In this document: positions 27,098 to 36,616 of the stretch, one piece after another
How the letters are laid out: each line of letters opens with the position of its first letter
Position numbering within the stretch: position 1 is the stretch's first letter
NCBI GenBank assembly: GCA_024640565.1
Contig: JAHEET010000002.1
Coordinates: 360,320-424,319, forward strand
Direction: 5' to 3'
Origin: Flavobacteriaceae bacterium
GTDB lineage: Bacteria > Bacteroidota > Bacteroidia > Flavobacteriales > Flavobacteriaceae
Length of the DNA: 64,000 nt
The notes under the pieces: generated by a model
Seen by the model: the letters and a program-made list of their open reading frames with translations, nothing else
The model's database searches: none
What the model was told of the DNA's origin: nothing
Translations under genes and position numbers: made by a program

Positions 27098-28903
27098 ATG
27101 GCATTAGTAACTTCAAAAGAGATTTCAAAAGTACTTGGTATCCAAAAGTTGGGTTTTTTGGGCACTTTTGTTGGGTGGTTAATACTTCGTGTATTACGGA
27201 TCTCAAAACTCAACAAAATTTACAATCAAAACAAACACAAAAAGGACTTGGATTTTTTAAACGCTGTTTTAAAAGATTGTCAAGTTGAATTTGAGATTCC
27301 AGAAGAAGACCTCAAAAGAATTCCAAAAGAAGGCGCTTTCATTACTATTTCCAACCATCCTTTAGGGGGTATTGATGGTGTTTTATTACTAAAGATACTC
27401 ACAGAAAAGCGAGCAGACTATAAAATTATTGCCAATTTTTTATTGCATAAAATAACTCCTTTACAACCCTATGTAATGCCTGTAAATCCTTTTGAAAACA
27501 GAAAGGATGCAAAATCAAGTGTTCCCGGTATTAAAGCTGCTTTACGTCATGTAAAATTGGGAAACCCTTTGGGGATTTTTCCAGCAGGTGAGGTTTCTAC
27601 TCGCAAAGAAGGAGGCTTAAAGGTAGACAAACCTTGGGAAAAAGGCGCAGTGCGGTTCATTAAAAAAGCCAATGTTCCTATACTTCCAATTTATTTTCAC
27701 GCGCGGAATAGCCGTCTTTTTTATTTTTTATCTAAAATCAGTGATACTTTTAGAACCGCAAAATTACCCTCGGAGATTTTATCCCAGAAAAATAGGGTGA
27801 TAAAAGTTCGAATTGGAAAGCCAATTACGACCAAAGATCAAGATGCATACTCCGATCTTACTGCTTTTTCAGAATTTATAAGGAGGAAGACCTATCTTTT
27901 GGCAAACCCTTTTTATGAAAAGATGAAAATTTTATCGTCAACAAAAATTAAGATAAAAAAACCAGCAAAACAAATTATTACTCAAGAGAGTACGACTTCT
28001 TTTATTACAGAGGTAAACGCGCTTAGAGCTTCAAATGGTCGCTTGTTAGAAAGTAAAAATTATGAGGTCTTTTTTGCTAAAGCAAAAGAAATTCCAAACC
28101 TGTTACAAGAAATTGGACGTTTACGAGAAATTACTTTTAGAGCTGTTGGAGAAGGCACCAATAAAGCAATTGATCTAGACAAATACGATACCTACTATTA
28201 CCATTTATTTCTTTGGGACCGAGCAGCGAAATGTTTGGTAGGTGCCTATAGAATGGGCTTGGGGAAAGAGATCTATAAAGAACACGGAATCAAGGGATTC
28301 TACATTCAAAATTTATTTAGAATTGAACCAGAACTGCACCAGATGATGGACAATACCATCGAAATGGGACGTGCTTTTATCATTCAAGCATACCAACAAA
28401 AACCAATGCCGTTGTTTCTTTTGTGGAAAGGAATTGTACATGTAACCCTGCGATATCCCGAATATAAATACCTTATGGGCGGAGTTTCAATTAGCAATCA
28501 ATTTTCAGATTTTTCAAAATCATTGATGATTGAGTTTATGAAATCGCATTATTACGACCCTTATGTGGCACAATATATTCAGCCAAAAAAAGAATACAAG
28601 GTGAAGTTGAAAGATGCAGATAAAGATTTTGTTTTTGATGCTACGAAAGCAGACATGCAAAAATTCGATAAATTTATAGATGAAATCGAGCCCGGTGCTT
28701 TAAGGATTCCTGTTTTAATAAAAAAATATGTAAAACAAAATGCCCGTTTGGTTGCGTTTAATGTAGATCCAAAATTTAACAATGCGGTAGATGGCCTCAT
28801 GTATATAAAGGTTGCAGATATTCCAGAGAGTACTGTAAAACCTGTTATGGAGGAATTTCAAGCAGAACTTGAACGTAAAGCTGCAGAAGAACCACGAAGT
28901 TGA
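27098..28903 (+). CDS. olsF: Bifunctional aminolipid acyltransferase, OlsF type
   Basis: A fusion protein of 601 residues. The first ~270 residues are a PlsC-like O-acyltransferase, with NHPLGGIDG (H87 and D93, one residue wider than the usual HX4D) and the FPAGEVSTRKEGG substrate block. The second half (from about 300) is a GNAT/OlsB-like N-acyltransferase, with LLQEIGRLREITFRAVGEG and LFRIEPELHQ. This order is that of OlsF, which makes ornithine or other aminolipids from acyl-ACP in a single protein and is known from Flavobacterium. The substrate amino acid (ornithine or glycine) is not readable from sequence. The ATG at 27098 lies 41 bp after the aspartate kinase stop. Confidence 0.85.
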   Translation: MALVTSKEISKVLGIQKLGFLGTFVGWLILRVLRISKLNKIYNQNKHKKDLDFLNAVLKDCQVEFEIPEEDLKRIPKEGAFITISNHPLGGIDGVLLLKILTEKRADYKIIANFLLHKITPLQPYVMPVNPFENRKDAKSSVPGIKAALRHVKLGNPLGIFPAGEVSTRKEGGLKVDKPWEKGAVRFIKKANVPILPIYFHARNSRLFYFLSKISDTFRTAKLPSEILSQKNRVIKVRIGKPITTKDQDAYSDLTAFSEFIRRKTYLLANPFYEKMKILSSTKIKIKKPAKQIITQESTTSFITEVNALRASNGRLLESKNYEVFFAKAKEIPNLLQEIGRLREITFRAVGEGTNKAIDLDKYDTYYYHLFLWDRAAKCLVGAYRMGLGKEIYKEHGIKGFYIQNLFRIEPELHQMMDNTIEMGRAFIIQAYQQKPMPLFLLWKGIVHVTLRYPEYKYLMGGVSISNQFSDFSKSLMIEFMKSHYYDPYVAQYIQPKKEYKVKLKDADKDFVFDATKADMQKFDKFIDEIEPGALRIPVLIKKYVKQNARLVAFNVDPKFNNAVDGLMYIKVADIPESTVKPVMEEFQAELERKAAEEPRS

Positions 28904-28922
28904 CAATAGATAACTGTTTGCA

Positions 28923-28940
28923 ATCACAAAAATCTGTGAT
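28923..28940 (+). terminator. Possible terminator after olsF
   Basis: ATCACA (28923-28928), loop AAAATC, TGTGAT (28935-28940), followed 8 nt later by a T-rich stretch. The stem is short, so this is a weak call. Confidence 0.4.
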
Positions 28941-28999
28941 CGCTTGTGTTTTGTTTTTTTATGGATAAAAGAACTGATTGTAATTGAACTCTTTAAACC

Positions 29000-29030
29000 T
29001 TTGTCTAGTTGATAAAAATGAGTAATTTTG
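29000..29030 (+). promoter_or_regulatory. Promoter of tig
   Basis: TTTG (29000-29003), 19-bp spacer and TAATTTTG (29023-29030) form a near-perfect Bacteroidota promoter, ending 35 bp before the ATG. Confidence 0.75.
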
Positions 29031-29065
29031 CAATCGATTTTTTATGAACAGAAGAAAATAAAGAA

Positions 29066-30388
29066 ATGAATATTACAAAACAAAACAGTGATGCGTTAAA
29101 CGCAGTTGTAAAAATTGATATTGTTGCAGAAGACTACCAAGCAAAAGTATCTGAATTGTTAGAGGATTACCGTAAAAAAGCGAACATTCCTGGATTCAGA
29201 AAAGGACATGTGCCCATGGGTATGATTAGAAAGCAATACGGAAAATCGATCATGATCGATGAGGTAAACAAACTCATACAAGGCTCACTTAATAAATATT
29301 TGATAGACGAGAAGTTAGATATTTTGGGAAATCCAATCCCAAGAATTCAAGAAGATTTTAATTGGGAAGCGGAAGTTTTTTCTTTCGAATTTGAATTAGG
29401 TTTAGCGCCTCAATTTGATGTTGATTTAAACGCAAAGAAAAAAGTAACTCAATACAACATTATCGCTACGGATGAACTCATTGACAAAGAAGTTGAAAAT
29501 ATTCAAGCGCGTTATGGTTCAGAATCTCCAGCAGCGGTAGTTACTTCCACCTCTAATGTTACTGGTACTTTTGCAAACCAAGAGCATGCGATTGACAATA
29601 AAGCAACATTCTCCATAAAAGATATTAAAGGAAAGACAAATTTAAAAAAGTTTGTCGGTACAGAAAGTGGTGCTGTTGTTTCTCTAAAAACAAAAGGATT
29701 GTTCACCAACGAGTATCAATTAGAGAAAGTTTTAGGGATTCCACAAGAGCAAGCATCTGGTTTAGATATCAATGTAACCTTTACCCTAGAGGCAGCGACA
29801 GAGACAGTGCTTGCAGAATTAGATCAAGAATTGTTTGACAAATTATTCCCTGACGGAAGCGTTACTACAGTAACACAAGTGAGAGCAAAGATTAAAGAAG
29901 ATGCAGAAAAGCAGTTTGGTCAACAAGGAGATCAACAATTATTAAATGCTATCACAGAATATTTAGTTGAAAATACAAAGTTTGATTTGCCAGCAGAGTT
30001 TTTAAAGAAATGGTTGGCAACAGCAGGTGAAAAACAATTATCAACAGAAGAAGCTGCTGCAGAATATGCAAAATCTGAAAAAGCATTGCGTTATCAATTA
30101 ATCGAAGGGAAGATTATGAAAGATAACGATATCAAATTAGATTATGCAGAATTGGTTGCCTATGCAAAAGGATTTATCCGTACGCAAATGGCACAATTTG
30201 GGAATATGAATCCAGAAGAAAAAGAACTCGATGACATTGCTACAAGAATCTTATCAAATCAAGAAGAAGCTCAAAAATTACAAGCACAGCTTATAAGTCA
30301 AAAATTATTGGCCTTCTTTAAAGAAAATATGAGTTTCAAATCAAAAGAGCTTTCGTATGAAAAATTTGTAAAAGAAGTTTACAAATAA
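29066..30388 (+). CDS. tig: Trigger factor
   Basis: The ribosome-associated chaperone that meets nascent chains at the exit tunnel. The protein has 440 residues. The ribosome-docking signature GFRKGHVP lies near residue 45. The central region (about 150-250) occupies the place of the FKBP peptidyl-prolyl isomerase domain but is divergent, as usual in Bacteroidota. The C-terminal half is the long helical chaperone arm. It precedes clpP and clpX, the classic tig-clpP-clpX order, with a terminator between tig and clpP. Confidence 0.93.
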   Translation: MNITKQNSDALNAVVKIDIVAEDYQAKVSELLEDYRKKANIPGFRKGHVPMGMIRKQYGKSIMIDEVNKLIQGSLNKYLIDEKLDILGNPIPRIQEDFNWEAEVFSFEFELGLAPQFDVDLNAKKKVTQYNIIATDELIDKEVENIQARYGSESPAAVVTSTSNVTGTFANQEHAIDNKATFSIKDIKGKTNLKKFVGTESGAVVSLKTKGLFTNEYQLEKVLGIPQEQASGLDINVTFTLEAATETVLAELDQELFDKLFPDGSVTTVTQVRAKIKEDAEKQFGQQGDQQLLNAITEYLVENTKFDLPAEFLKKWLATAGEKQLSTEEAAAEYAKSEKALRYQLIEGKIMKDNDIKLDYAELVAYAKGFIRTQMAQFGNMNPEEKELDDIATRILSNQEEAQKLQAQLISQKLLAFFKENMSFKSKELSYEKFVKEVYK

Positions 30389-30440
30389 TGATCGTTTTTT
30401 GTTTTACGCTCGTGGTTGCGTGTTAAAATAATTACTCAAA

Positions 30441-30469
30441 AACCTGAATTTAATAATTCAGGTTTTTTT
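30441..30469 (+). terminator. Rho-independent terminator of tig
   Basis: AACCTGAATT (30441-30450), loop TAAT, AATTCAGGTT (30455-30464), then a T run. It is a perfect ten-bp stem. Confidence 0.93.
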
Positions 30470-30542
30470 AGTCCAATACTGTCATAAAATAATCACGGAA
30501 TAGTTCTTATCTTTACAGTTCAAACAATAAATAATCAGGAAA

Positions 30543-31202
30543 ATGGATTACGGAAAAGAATTCGAAAAATACGCAACAAAACATCACGGAATTAACAGTA
30601 CTTATTTGGGTAAAATAACCAGTAGTCTTACGCCCTATATAATGGAAGAACGTCAGATGAACATTACTCAAATGGATGTTTTTTCACGTTTAATGATGGA
30701 TAGAATTATTTTTTTAGGAACAGGAATTAATGATCAAGTAGCCAACGTTATCCAGGCACAACTGTTGTTTTTAGAGAGTTTAGATGCCAATAAAGATATT
30801 TCAATATATATCAATTCGCCAGGAGGAGGAGTATATGCTGGTTTGGGTATTTATGATACCATGCAATTTATAAAACCAGATGTAGCAACCATATGTACAG
30901 GAATGGCAGCTTCTATGGGAGCTGTTCTAATGTGTGCAGGTGCCAAAGGAAAACGTTCTGCATTGCCTCACTCACGCGTAATGATTCACCAACCATTGGG
31001 TGGCGCACAAGGGCAAGCTTCAGATATTGAAATTACTACCCGAGAAATTTTAAAACTAAAAAATGAGTTGTATGCAATTATTGCAAACCATTCGGGACAA
31101 ACCATCGAAAAAGTACACCAAGATTCTGACAGAGATTACTGGATGAAGGCAGACGAAGCCAAGCTTTACGGTATGATCGACGAAGTTTTAGTAAGAAAGT
31201 AA
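30543..31202 (+). CDS. clpP: ATP-dependent Clp protease proteolytic subunit
   Basis: The barrel-forming serine protease of the ClpXP machine. The protein has 219 residues. The catalytic triad is S124 (GMAASMGA), H149 (MIHQPLGG) and D198 (QDSDRD), with the same spacing as in E. coli. The N-terminal extension (~30 residues before PYIMEERQ) is slightly longer than in E. coli and is probably a propeptide. It sits 20 bp before clpX in an operon. Confidence 0.96.
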   Translation: MDYGKEFEKYATKHHGINSTYLGKITSSLTPYIMEERQMNITQMDVFSRLMMDRIIFLGTGINDQVANVIQAQLLFLESLDANKDISIYINSPGGGVYAGLGIYDTMQFIKPDVATICTGMAASMGAVLMCAGAKGKRSALPHSRVMIHQPLGGAQGQASDIEITTREILKLKNELYAIIANHSGQTIEKVHQDSDRDYWMKADEAKLYGMIDEVLVRK

Positions 31203-31222
31203 AAAAGCTTAAAGCGAATTAA

Positions 31223-32467
31223 ATGTCGAAAGAAGAAAATTTAGAATGTTCGTTTTGCGGACGTAAAAAAGCAGAAACAGACTTGTTAATTGCAGGAGTC
31301 GATGCGCACATCTGTGATAAATGTATTGAGCAAGCTCACGGTATTGTAGAAGAAGAAGTTTCTGAACAAAATACAAGTGCTCTTTCCAAAGATTTATTAT
31401 TAAAAAAACCGGTAGAAATAAAAGCGTTCTTAGACCAATATATTATTGGTCAAGATGAAACAAAGCGTGCAATGGCGGTAGCTGTTTACAATCATTATAA
31501 AAGATTGTTACAAACCACAAATTCCGAGCATGATGATGAAGTAGAAATCGAAAAATCAAACATTGTCTTAGTTGGTGAAACGGGTACAGGAAAGACATTA
31601 GTAGCGCGAACCATTGCAAAAATGCTCAATGTTCCATTTTCTATTGTAGATGCAACCGTTTTAACGCAAGCAGGCTATGTTGGAGAGGATGTAGAAAGTA
31701 TATTAAGCAGACTTTTACAAGCAGCAGATTACGACTTAGAAAAGGCACAAAGAGGGATTGTTTTTATAGATGAGATTGATAAAATTGCCAGAAAGGGCGA
31801 TAACCCATCGATCACTAGAGACGTATCTGGAGAAGGAGTGCAACAAGCCTTGTTAAAATTATTAGAAGGTACCGTCGTAAATGTTGCCCCAAAGGGTGGA
31901 AGAAAACACCCAGAGCAAAAGTTTATTGAAGTAGATACCAAAGATATTTTGTTTATAGCAGGGGGTGCTTTTGCAGGAATTGAAAGAATTATTAGCAAGC
32001 GTTTAAATAGGCAAGCTGTTGGTTTTAGCGCTTCCTTAGATGATGATAAAATTGATGAGGAACACTTATTACAATACATCATCCCCTCCGATTTAAAAGC
32101 TTTTGGATTGATTCCTGAAATCATCGGACGTTTGCCAGTATTAAGCTATATGAACCCTTTAGACGCAGTTACCTTAAGAGCGATTCTAACAACGCCTAAA
32201 AACTCCATTATTAAGCAATACACAAAGCTCTTTGCAATGGATGCTATTGATTTTACCATTGAAGAAGATGCACTAAACTATATTGTAGAAAATGCAGTTG
32301 CCTATAAGTTGGGTGCAAGAGGTTTACGTTCTTTGTGTGAAGCGATCTTTACAGATGCGATGTTTGAATTGCCTAGTGCTGAAGAGAAAGTATTAAAGGT
32401 AACCCAACAATATGCAGCATCTAAATTAACAAATTCGACCCTAAAAAAGTTAAGAGCAGCCTCGTAG
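31223..32467 (+). CDS. clpX: ATP-dependent Clp protease ATP-binding subunit ClpX
   Basis: An AAA+ unfoldase of 414 residues that feeds ClpP. The N-terminal zinc-binding domain keeps all four cysteines (CSFCGRKK and ICDKC). Walker A is GETGTGKT, Walker B IVFIDEIDKI, and the sensor/ClpP-binding regions are in place. The intact zinc ribbon contrasts with the ligand-less ribbons of DnaG and AccD elsewhere in the window. It is co-transcribed with clpP. Confidence 0.97.
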   Translation: MSKEENLECSFCGRKKAETDLLIAGVDAHICDKCIEQAHGIVEEEVSEQNTSALSKDLLLKKPVEIKAFLDQYIIGQDETKRAMAVAVYNHYKRLLQTTNSEHDDEVEIEKSNIVLVGETGTGKTLVARTIAKMLNVPFSIVDATVLTQAGYVGEDVESILSRLLQAADYDLEKAQRGIVFIDEIDKIARKGDNPSITRDVSGEGVQQALLKLLEGTVVNVAPKGGRKHPEQKFIEVDTKDILFIAGGAFAGIERIISKRLNRQAVGFSASLDDDKIDEEHLLQYIIPSDLKAFGLIPEIIGRLPVLSYMNPLDAVTLRAILTTPKNSIIKQYTKLFAMDAIDFTIEEDALNYIVENAVAYKLGARGLRSLCEAIFTDAMFELPSAEEKVLKVTQQYAASKLTNSTLKKLRAAS

Positions 32468-32484
32468 TAAGGCAGCTAATAGCA

Positions 32485-32524
32485 AAAGACCTCATCGCTT
32501 TTTTTTAAAGTTTGTGAGGTCTTT
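32485..32524 (+). terminator. Terminator-like hairpin after clpX
   Basis: AAAGACCTCA (32485-32494) pairs perfectly with TGAGGTCTTT (32515-32524) around a 20-nt loop that contains an eight-T run. Confidence 0.7.
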
Positions 32525-32569
32525 CGTATTTTCAAAAAAAATCAAGCAGAAAACAACGTTCAAAATTGG

Positions 32570-32577
32570 TATCTTTG
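32570..32577 (+). promoter_or_regulatory. -7 promoter element of dnaG
   Basis: TATCTTTG matches TAnnTTTG and ends 24 bp before the ATG at 32602. No -33 TTTG at the usual distance. Confidence 0.5.
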
Positions 32578-32601
32578 TGAACCTGTTAAAGAATATGATC
32601 A

Positions 32602-34620
32602 ATGATTTCTAGAAGTACCATAGACCGTGTTTTCGAATCTGCAAGAGTAGAAGAGGTTATTGGTGAGTTTGTTCAGCTAAAAAAAGCGGGAAGTAATTTC
32701 AAAGGCTTAAGTCCCTTTACAGATGAAAAGTCACCCTCTTTTATGGTTTCTCCTGTAAAGCAAATCTGGAAAGATTTTTCAACTGGAAAAGGAGGGAATG
32801 CCGTCTCTTTTTTAATGGAACATGAACATTATTCCTATCCAGAAGCCTTAAAATGGTTGGCAAGAAAGTACAATATAGAGATTGAAGAAACGGAGCAAAC
32901 CGATGAGCAGAAAGCACAATTGAATGAGCGAGAAAGCATGTTTCTAGTTTCTAATTTTGCCAAAGAATATTTTCATGACCTTATGCTAAATTCTCTGAAA
33001 GGAAAAGCAATTGGTTTGTCCTACTTCAAAGAACGTGGTTTTACAGACGAAACCATCAAGAAATTTGATTTAGGATACTGTAAAGATGAATGGGATAACT
33101 TTACCAAAGCAGCTTTAGACAAAGGATATGATCTTAAATATTTAGCCGCAACAGGTTTGACGATAGTCAAAGAAAAAAAACAATTTGATCGTTTTAAAGG
33201 ACGTGTAATGTTTCCGATACATTCTATGTCTGGTCGGATTTTAGGTTTTGGAGGTCGAATTTTAAAAAGCGATAAAAAAGCAGCGAAATACTTAAACTCG
33301 CCAGAGAGTGATATTTACCACAAGAGTAAAATCTTATATGGAATTTATCAGGCAAAGAAAGAAATTGCCAAACAAGACAATTGTTTTCTGGTAGAAGGCT
33401 ATACCGATGTGATTTCGTTCAATCAATCAGGGGTGGAAAATGTAGTTGCTTCCTCAGGAACTGCTTTAACCGCCGATCAAATTCGACTGGTAAGTCGATT
33501 GACTAAAAATATTACCGTACTTTTTGACGGAGATGCCGCTGGGATACGCGCTTCTCTTCGTGGAATTGATTTGATCCTAGAGCAGGGAATGAACGTAAAG
33601 GTAGTGCAATTTCCAGACGGAGAAGATCCAGATAGTTTTGCCAAGTCACATTCACATAGCGAATTAAAAACCTATTTAGAAGACACTGCACAAGATTTTA
33701 TTAACTTTAAAGTTTCCCTACTTTTAAAAGATTCGAAAAACGATCCCATTAAAAAAGCAGGCGTAATTCGAGATATTGTATTCAGTATTTCTAAAATACC
33801 TGACGGTATCCAACGTGAGGTCTATGTCCAAGAATGTGCCAGAATTATGGACATTTCAGAGCGCGTTTTATTTAGCGAATTAGCACAAATACTCAGTAAA
33901 GAACGCAAATCACAAGCGGTTAAAAGTAATACAAAATCAAATTTCAATTCAAATGTAGCTCCAAATCAGCCACCACCAGAATATTTTCAGCAACAGGAGC
34001 AATCTCAAATGGGGGTTGTAAAAGGTGGAATGATGTCTTCGCAACCCATAGATCAATTGTCTATTTTAGAAAAAGAAATCATAAGAATCTTATTGCTATT
34101 TGGAAATGAAACCGTTGACTTTATAGAAGATGTTAGTCATTTTGATGAAGAGGGCAAAGAAACATTTACAAAAAGGAAATATCAAAATGTAGTGAGTTCT
34201 GAAGTTTACCTGCACCTGCAAGATGATGAGACGGAGTTTACCAATACTATTTTTCAAGAGATTTATACAGAGATGATCCATCAGCTAAATCAATCTCAAA
34301 AGTTAGAAGTAGACGCCTTTATCAATCATAAGAACCCAGAGATTTCCAATACTGTTACTTCCATTTTAATGGATGAGGAAAAACACCAATTAAGTAACTG
34401 GGAAAGTAAAAATATTGAAGTAAAAGCGGCGAAAGAAGTCTTAGACAAATTAGTCCTAGATGCTGTTTTTAATCTTCGACGTATTTTAATTGGAAAGAAA
34501 ATTGATGAAATGTTGAAATTAGCCGCTGCTGAAAATAATAACGCTGTAGACTTAGAATCCATCAAAGACTATACAGGATTGAAGATGAAGCTTTTCGATA
34601 AGTTGAATCGAGTTGTTTAG
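32602..34620 (+). CDS. dnaG: DNA primase with a degenerate zinc-binding domain
   Basis: DnaG makes RNA primers for replication. The protein has 672 residues. The start MISRSTIDRVFESARV is fixed: the ATG seven bases upstream is in another frame and soon stops. The N-terminal CHC2 domain keeps its fold pattern (FKGLSPFTDEKSPSF, KDFSTGKGGNAVSFL), but the four zinc ligands C/H/C/C are replaced by S37, T40, D58 and T61. The TOPRIM catalytic core is intact (LVEGYTDVISFNQSG and DGDAAG). The C-terminal helicase-binding part is long and includes a Q/P-rich linker near 450. It has its own promoter and sits between clpX and nadE. Confidence 0.95.
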   Translation: MISRSTIDRVFESARVEEVIGEFVQLKKAGSNFKGLSPFTDEKSPSFMVSPVKQIWKDFSTGKGGNAVSFLMEHEHYSYPEALKWLARKYNIEIEETEQTDEQKAQLNERESMFLVSNFAKEYFHDLMLNSLKGKAIGLSYFKERGFTDETIKKFDLGYCKDEWDNFTKAALDKGYDLKYLAATGLTIVKEKKQFDRFKGRVMFPIHSMSGRILGFGGRILKSDKKAAKYLNSPESDIYHKSKILYGIYQAKKEIAKQDNCFLVEGYTDVISFNQSGVENVVASSGTALTADQIRLVSRLTKNITVLFDGDAAGIRASLRGIDLILEQGMNVKVVQFPDGEDPDSFAKSHSHSELKTYLEDTAQDFINFKVSLLLKDSKNDPIKKAGVIRDIVFSISKIPDGIQREVYVQECARIMDISERVLFSELAQILSKERKSQAVKSNTKSNFNSNVAPNQPPPEYFQQQEQSQMGVVKGGMMSSQPIDQLSILEKEIIRILLLFGNETVDFIEDVSHFDEEGKETFTKRKYQNVVSSEVYLHLQDDETEFTNTIFQEIYTEMIHQLNQSQKLEVDAFINHKNPEISNTVTSILMDEEKHQLSNWESKNIEVKAAKEVLDKLVLDAVFNLRRILIGKKIDEMLKLAAAENNNAVDLESIKDYTGLKMKLFDKLNRVV

Positions 34621-34812
34621 TTACCGTGAGAATACCTTTTTTTTGAACAATTCGTGCTATTAAATCCTACAAACATTTTCGTTACTTACATTGAAAAACA
34701 AGACCAATTCTTGGTGTTATAATGATTGTTTTCTCTTCTCTTTTTAAAAGTCCTAGTTGCTTACAATAAAGCCCAGCTAAAAGTTTAGAAAAGAATGATT
34801 TTAGTAACTATC

Positions 34813-35598
34813 TTATAAGTCTTTTGGGATTTTACAAACAGGAATTGGCTGCATCTTATGTTGATTGATACTGTTCAGTCGAGTATAAATTTTAAAAACT
34901 TCCTGTTCTCTTCCTGTAAAATCATTCGAAGTTTTTTCGAGATTTTGCATCTTCATAGCCCATTCCAATTCATCATAAGAAGCGCCTATTTGATCCTCAT
35001 CGGTTCTACTGTCTCCAAAAAGTCCGTCGGTAGGTTGTGCCTCTTGAATGGCTATTGGAACCTTTAAAAACGCCGCGATTTCATATACTTCAGATTTCAT
35101 TAAATCTGCAATTGGACTTAGATCAACTCCACCATCGCCATACTTGGTGTAAAATCCAACCCCAAAATCTTCAACTTTATTTCCTGTTCCAGCAACCAAG
35201 TAGTTGTGCAGTCCTGCAAAATAATACAAGGTAGTCATTCGCAATCTTGCTCTTGTATTTGCCAATGATAGCGCTACTTGTTCTGAAGCAGTTACTTCCG
35301 GGACGACCTTTATGAAATTATCGAAAGAACTAGTTAGATCTACCCGAACACTTGAAACATTTTGATATCGCTCTTTCAATTGCGCAATATGTGCTTCAGC
35401 CCTTGTTACTTGATTGTGTGCTTGATGTATTGGCATTTCTACACATAAGGTAGGAAAACCCGTTGCTGCACATAAAGTAGATGTAGCCGCAGAATCAATT
35501 CCGCCAGATACACCCACTACAAACCCTTTTACTCCAGCACGTGTTGCATATGTTTTTAACCAACTAATGATATGTTCTGTTACTTTTTGAGCATCCAT
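34813..35598 (-). CDS. nadE: NAD+ synthase, ammonia-dependent type
   Basis: It makes NAD+ from deamido-NAD, ATP and ammonia. The protein has 261 residues and no nitrilase-type glutaminase domain. The PP-loop is VVGVSGGIDSAAT near the N-terminus, and the deamido-NAD site includes GTGNKVEDFGVGFYTKYGDG. A TTG six bases upstream also opens the frame, but ATG 35598 (MDAQKVTEH) is the likely start. It is divergent from gldB, 58 bp away; nadE beside gldBC is a recurrent Flavobacteriia arrangement. Confidence 0.94.
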   Translation of the reverse strand: MDAQKVTEHIISWLKTYATRAGVKGFVVGVSGGIDSAATSTLCAATGFPTLCVEMPIHQAHNQVTRAEAHIAQLKERYQNVSSVRVDLTSSFDNFIKVVPEVTASEQVALSLANTRARLRMTTLYYFAGLHNYLVAGTGNKVEDFGVGFYTKYGDGGVDLSPIADLMKSEVYEIAAFLKVPIAIQEAQPTDGLFGDSRTDEDQIGASYDELEWAMKMQNLEKTSNDFTGREQEVFKIYTRLNSINQHKMQPIPVCKIPKDL

Positions 35599-35614
35599 AC
35601 ACAAACTATTTTAG

Positions 35615-35622
35615 TATTTTTG
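35615..35622 (+). promoter_or_regulatory. -7 promoter element of gldB-gldC
   Basis: TATTTTTG fits TAnnTTTG and ends 34 bp before the gldB ATG, inside the short nadE-gldB divergent spacer. Confidence 0.45.
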
Positions 35623-35656
35623 TCGTTCATTTATTTAACAGCAAGATACAAATATT

Positions 35657-36616
35657 ATGAAGTTTTTTTCAAGGATTTTTATTATTTCTCTCTTTTTACT
35701 CTCTTGTAAAAATGAAGACAAAAACAGTATCGATGTTTCAAAAATTGAAGTAGATTTTGCGGTAGAACGTTTTGAAGAGGCCTTTTACAATGCCACTCCA
35801 GAGTCTTTAGTTGAGGTTAAAAAAAGATTTCCTTTGTTGTTTCCAATTGCAGAGTCTGATAGCGTTTGGTTGGCAAAAATAAATGACCAAGACGAACAAG
35901 ATTTATTTAAAGAATCACAAGTAGTTTTTAGTGATTTCAATGCAATTGAAAAACAATTTACCTCTTTATTCAAACACATTACCCATTACAATCCTACATT
36001 TAAGGCTCCCAAAGTCATTACAATGTTGACCAATATCGATTATGAGAATAGGGTAGTATATGCAGATAGTTTGTTATTAGTTTCATTAGATGTCTATTTA
36101 GGAAAACAGCATCGCTTTTATGCAGACTACCCTCTTTATATTAAAGAAAACAACTCGAAAGAACATTTGATTGTTGATGCAGCAAATGCAATTATAAATA
36201 CTCAGCTAAAAACTGCTAACCATCGAAGTTTCCTCTCTAAAATAGTCGAAGAAGGAAAAAAAAGCTACCTTTTAGACTGCTACTTACCGTTTGTTTCAGA
36301 AAAAGAAAAAACAGGTTACTCCATGAATAAACTGTTATGGGCCCAACAGAATGAAGAGCAAGTTTGGAAGTTTTTTATGGAAAAAGAATTGCTTTATAGT
36401 ACCGATACAAGGTTGAATAAAAGATTTATTGAAAATGCGCCTTTTTCTAAATTCTATACAGGACAAGACAATCAATCTCCTGGTAAAATTGGGGGGTATA
36501 TCGGTTGGCAAATTGTTCGATCTTTTATGAAACAGAATGATGTATCTTTGCAAAAATTAATCACAATGGACGCGCAGCGTTTATTAGACCAATCAAAATA
36601 TAAACCAAGAAAATAA
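35657..36616 (+). CDS. gldB: Gliding motility lipoprotein GldB
   Basis: A lipoprotein of 319 residues with lipobox LLSC (Cys17). The pattern FAVERFEEAFYNATPESL, the central YADSLLLVSLDVYLG and the C-terminal PGKIGGYIGWQIVRSFM are diagnostic of GldB, which is needed for Bacteroidota gliding and is linked to the type IX secretion system. It may be held at the outer membrane. The stop overlaps gldC by one base. The order nadE-gldB-gldC supports the call. Confidence 0.93.
   Translation: MKFFSRIFIISLFLLSCKNEDKNSIDVSKIEVDFAVERFEEAFYNATPESLVEVKKRFPLLFPIAESDSVWLAKINDQDEQDLFKESQVVFSDFNAIEKQFTSLFKHITHYNPTFKAPKVITMLTNIDYENRVVYADSLLLVSLDVYLGKQHRFYADYPLYIKENNSKEHLIVDAANAIINTQLKTANHRSFLSKIVEEGKKSYLLDCYLPFVSEKEKTGYSMNKLLWAQQNEEQVWKFFMEKELLYSTDTRLNKRFIENAPFSKFYTGQDNQSPGKIGGYIGWQIVRSFMKQNDVSLQKLITMDAQRLLDQSKYKPRK

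Noticed and set aside
27098..28903. Possible fusion artefact or frameshift joining two acyltransferase genes
   Set aside because: The frame is continuous and the domain order equals the known OlsF fusion of this phylum.
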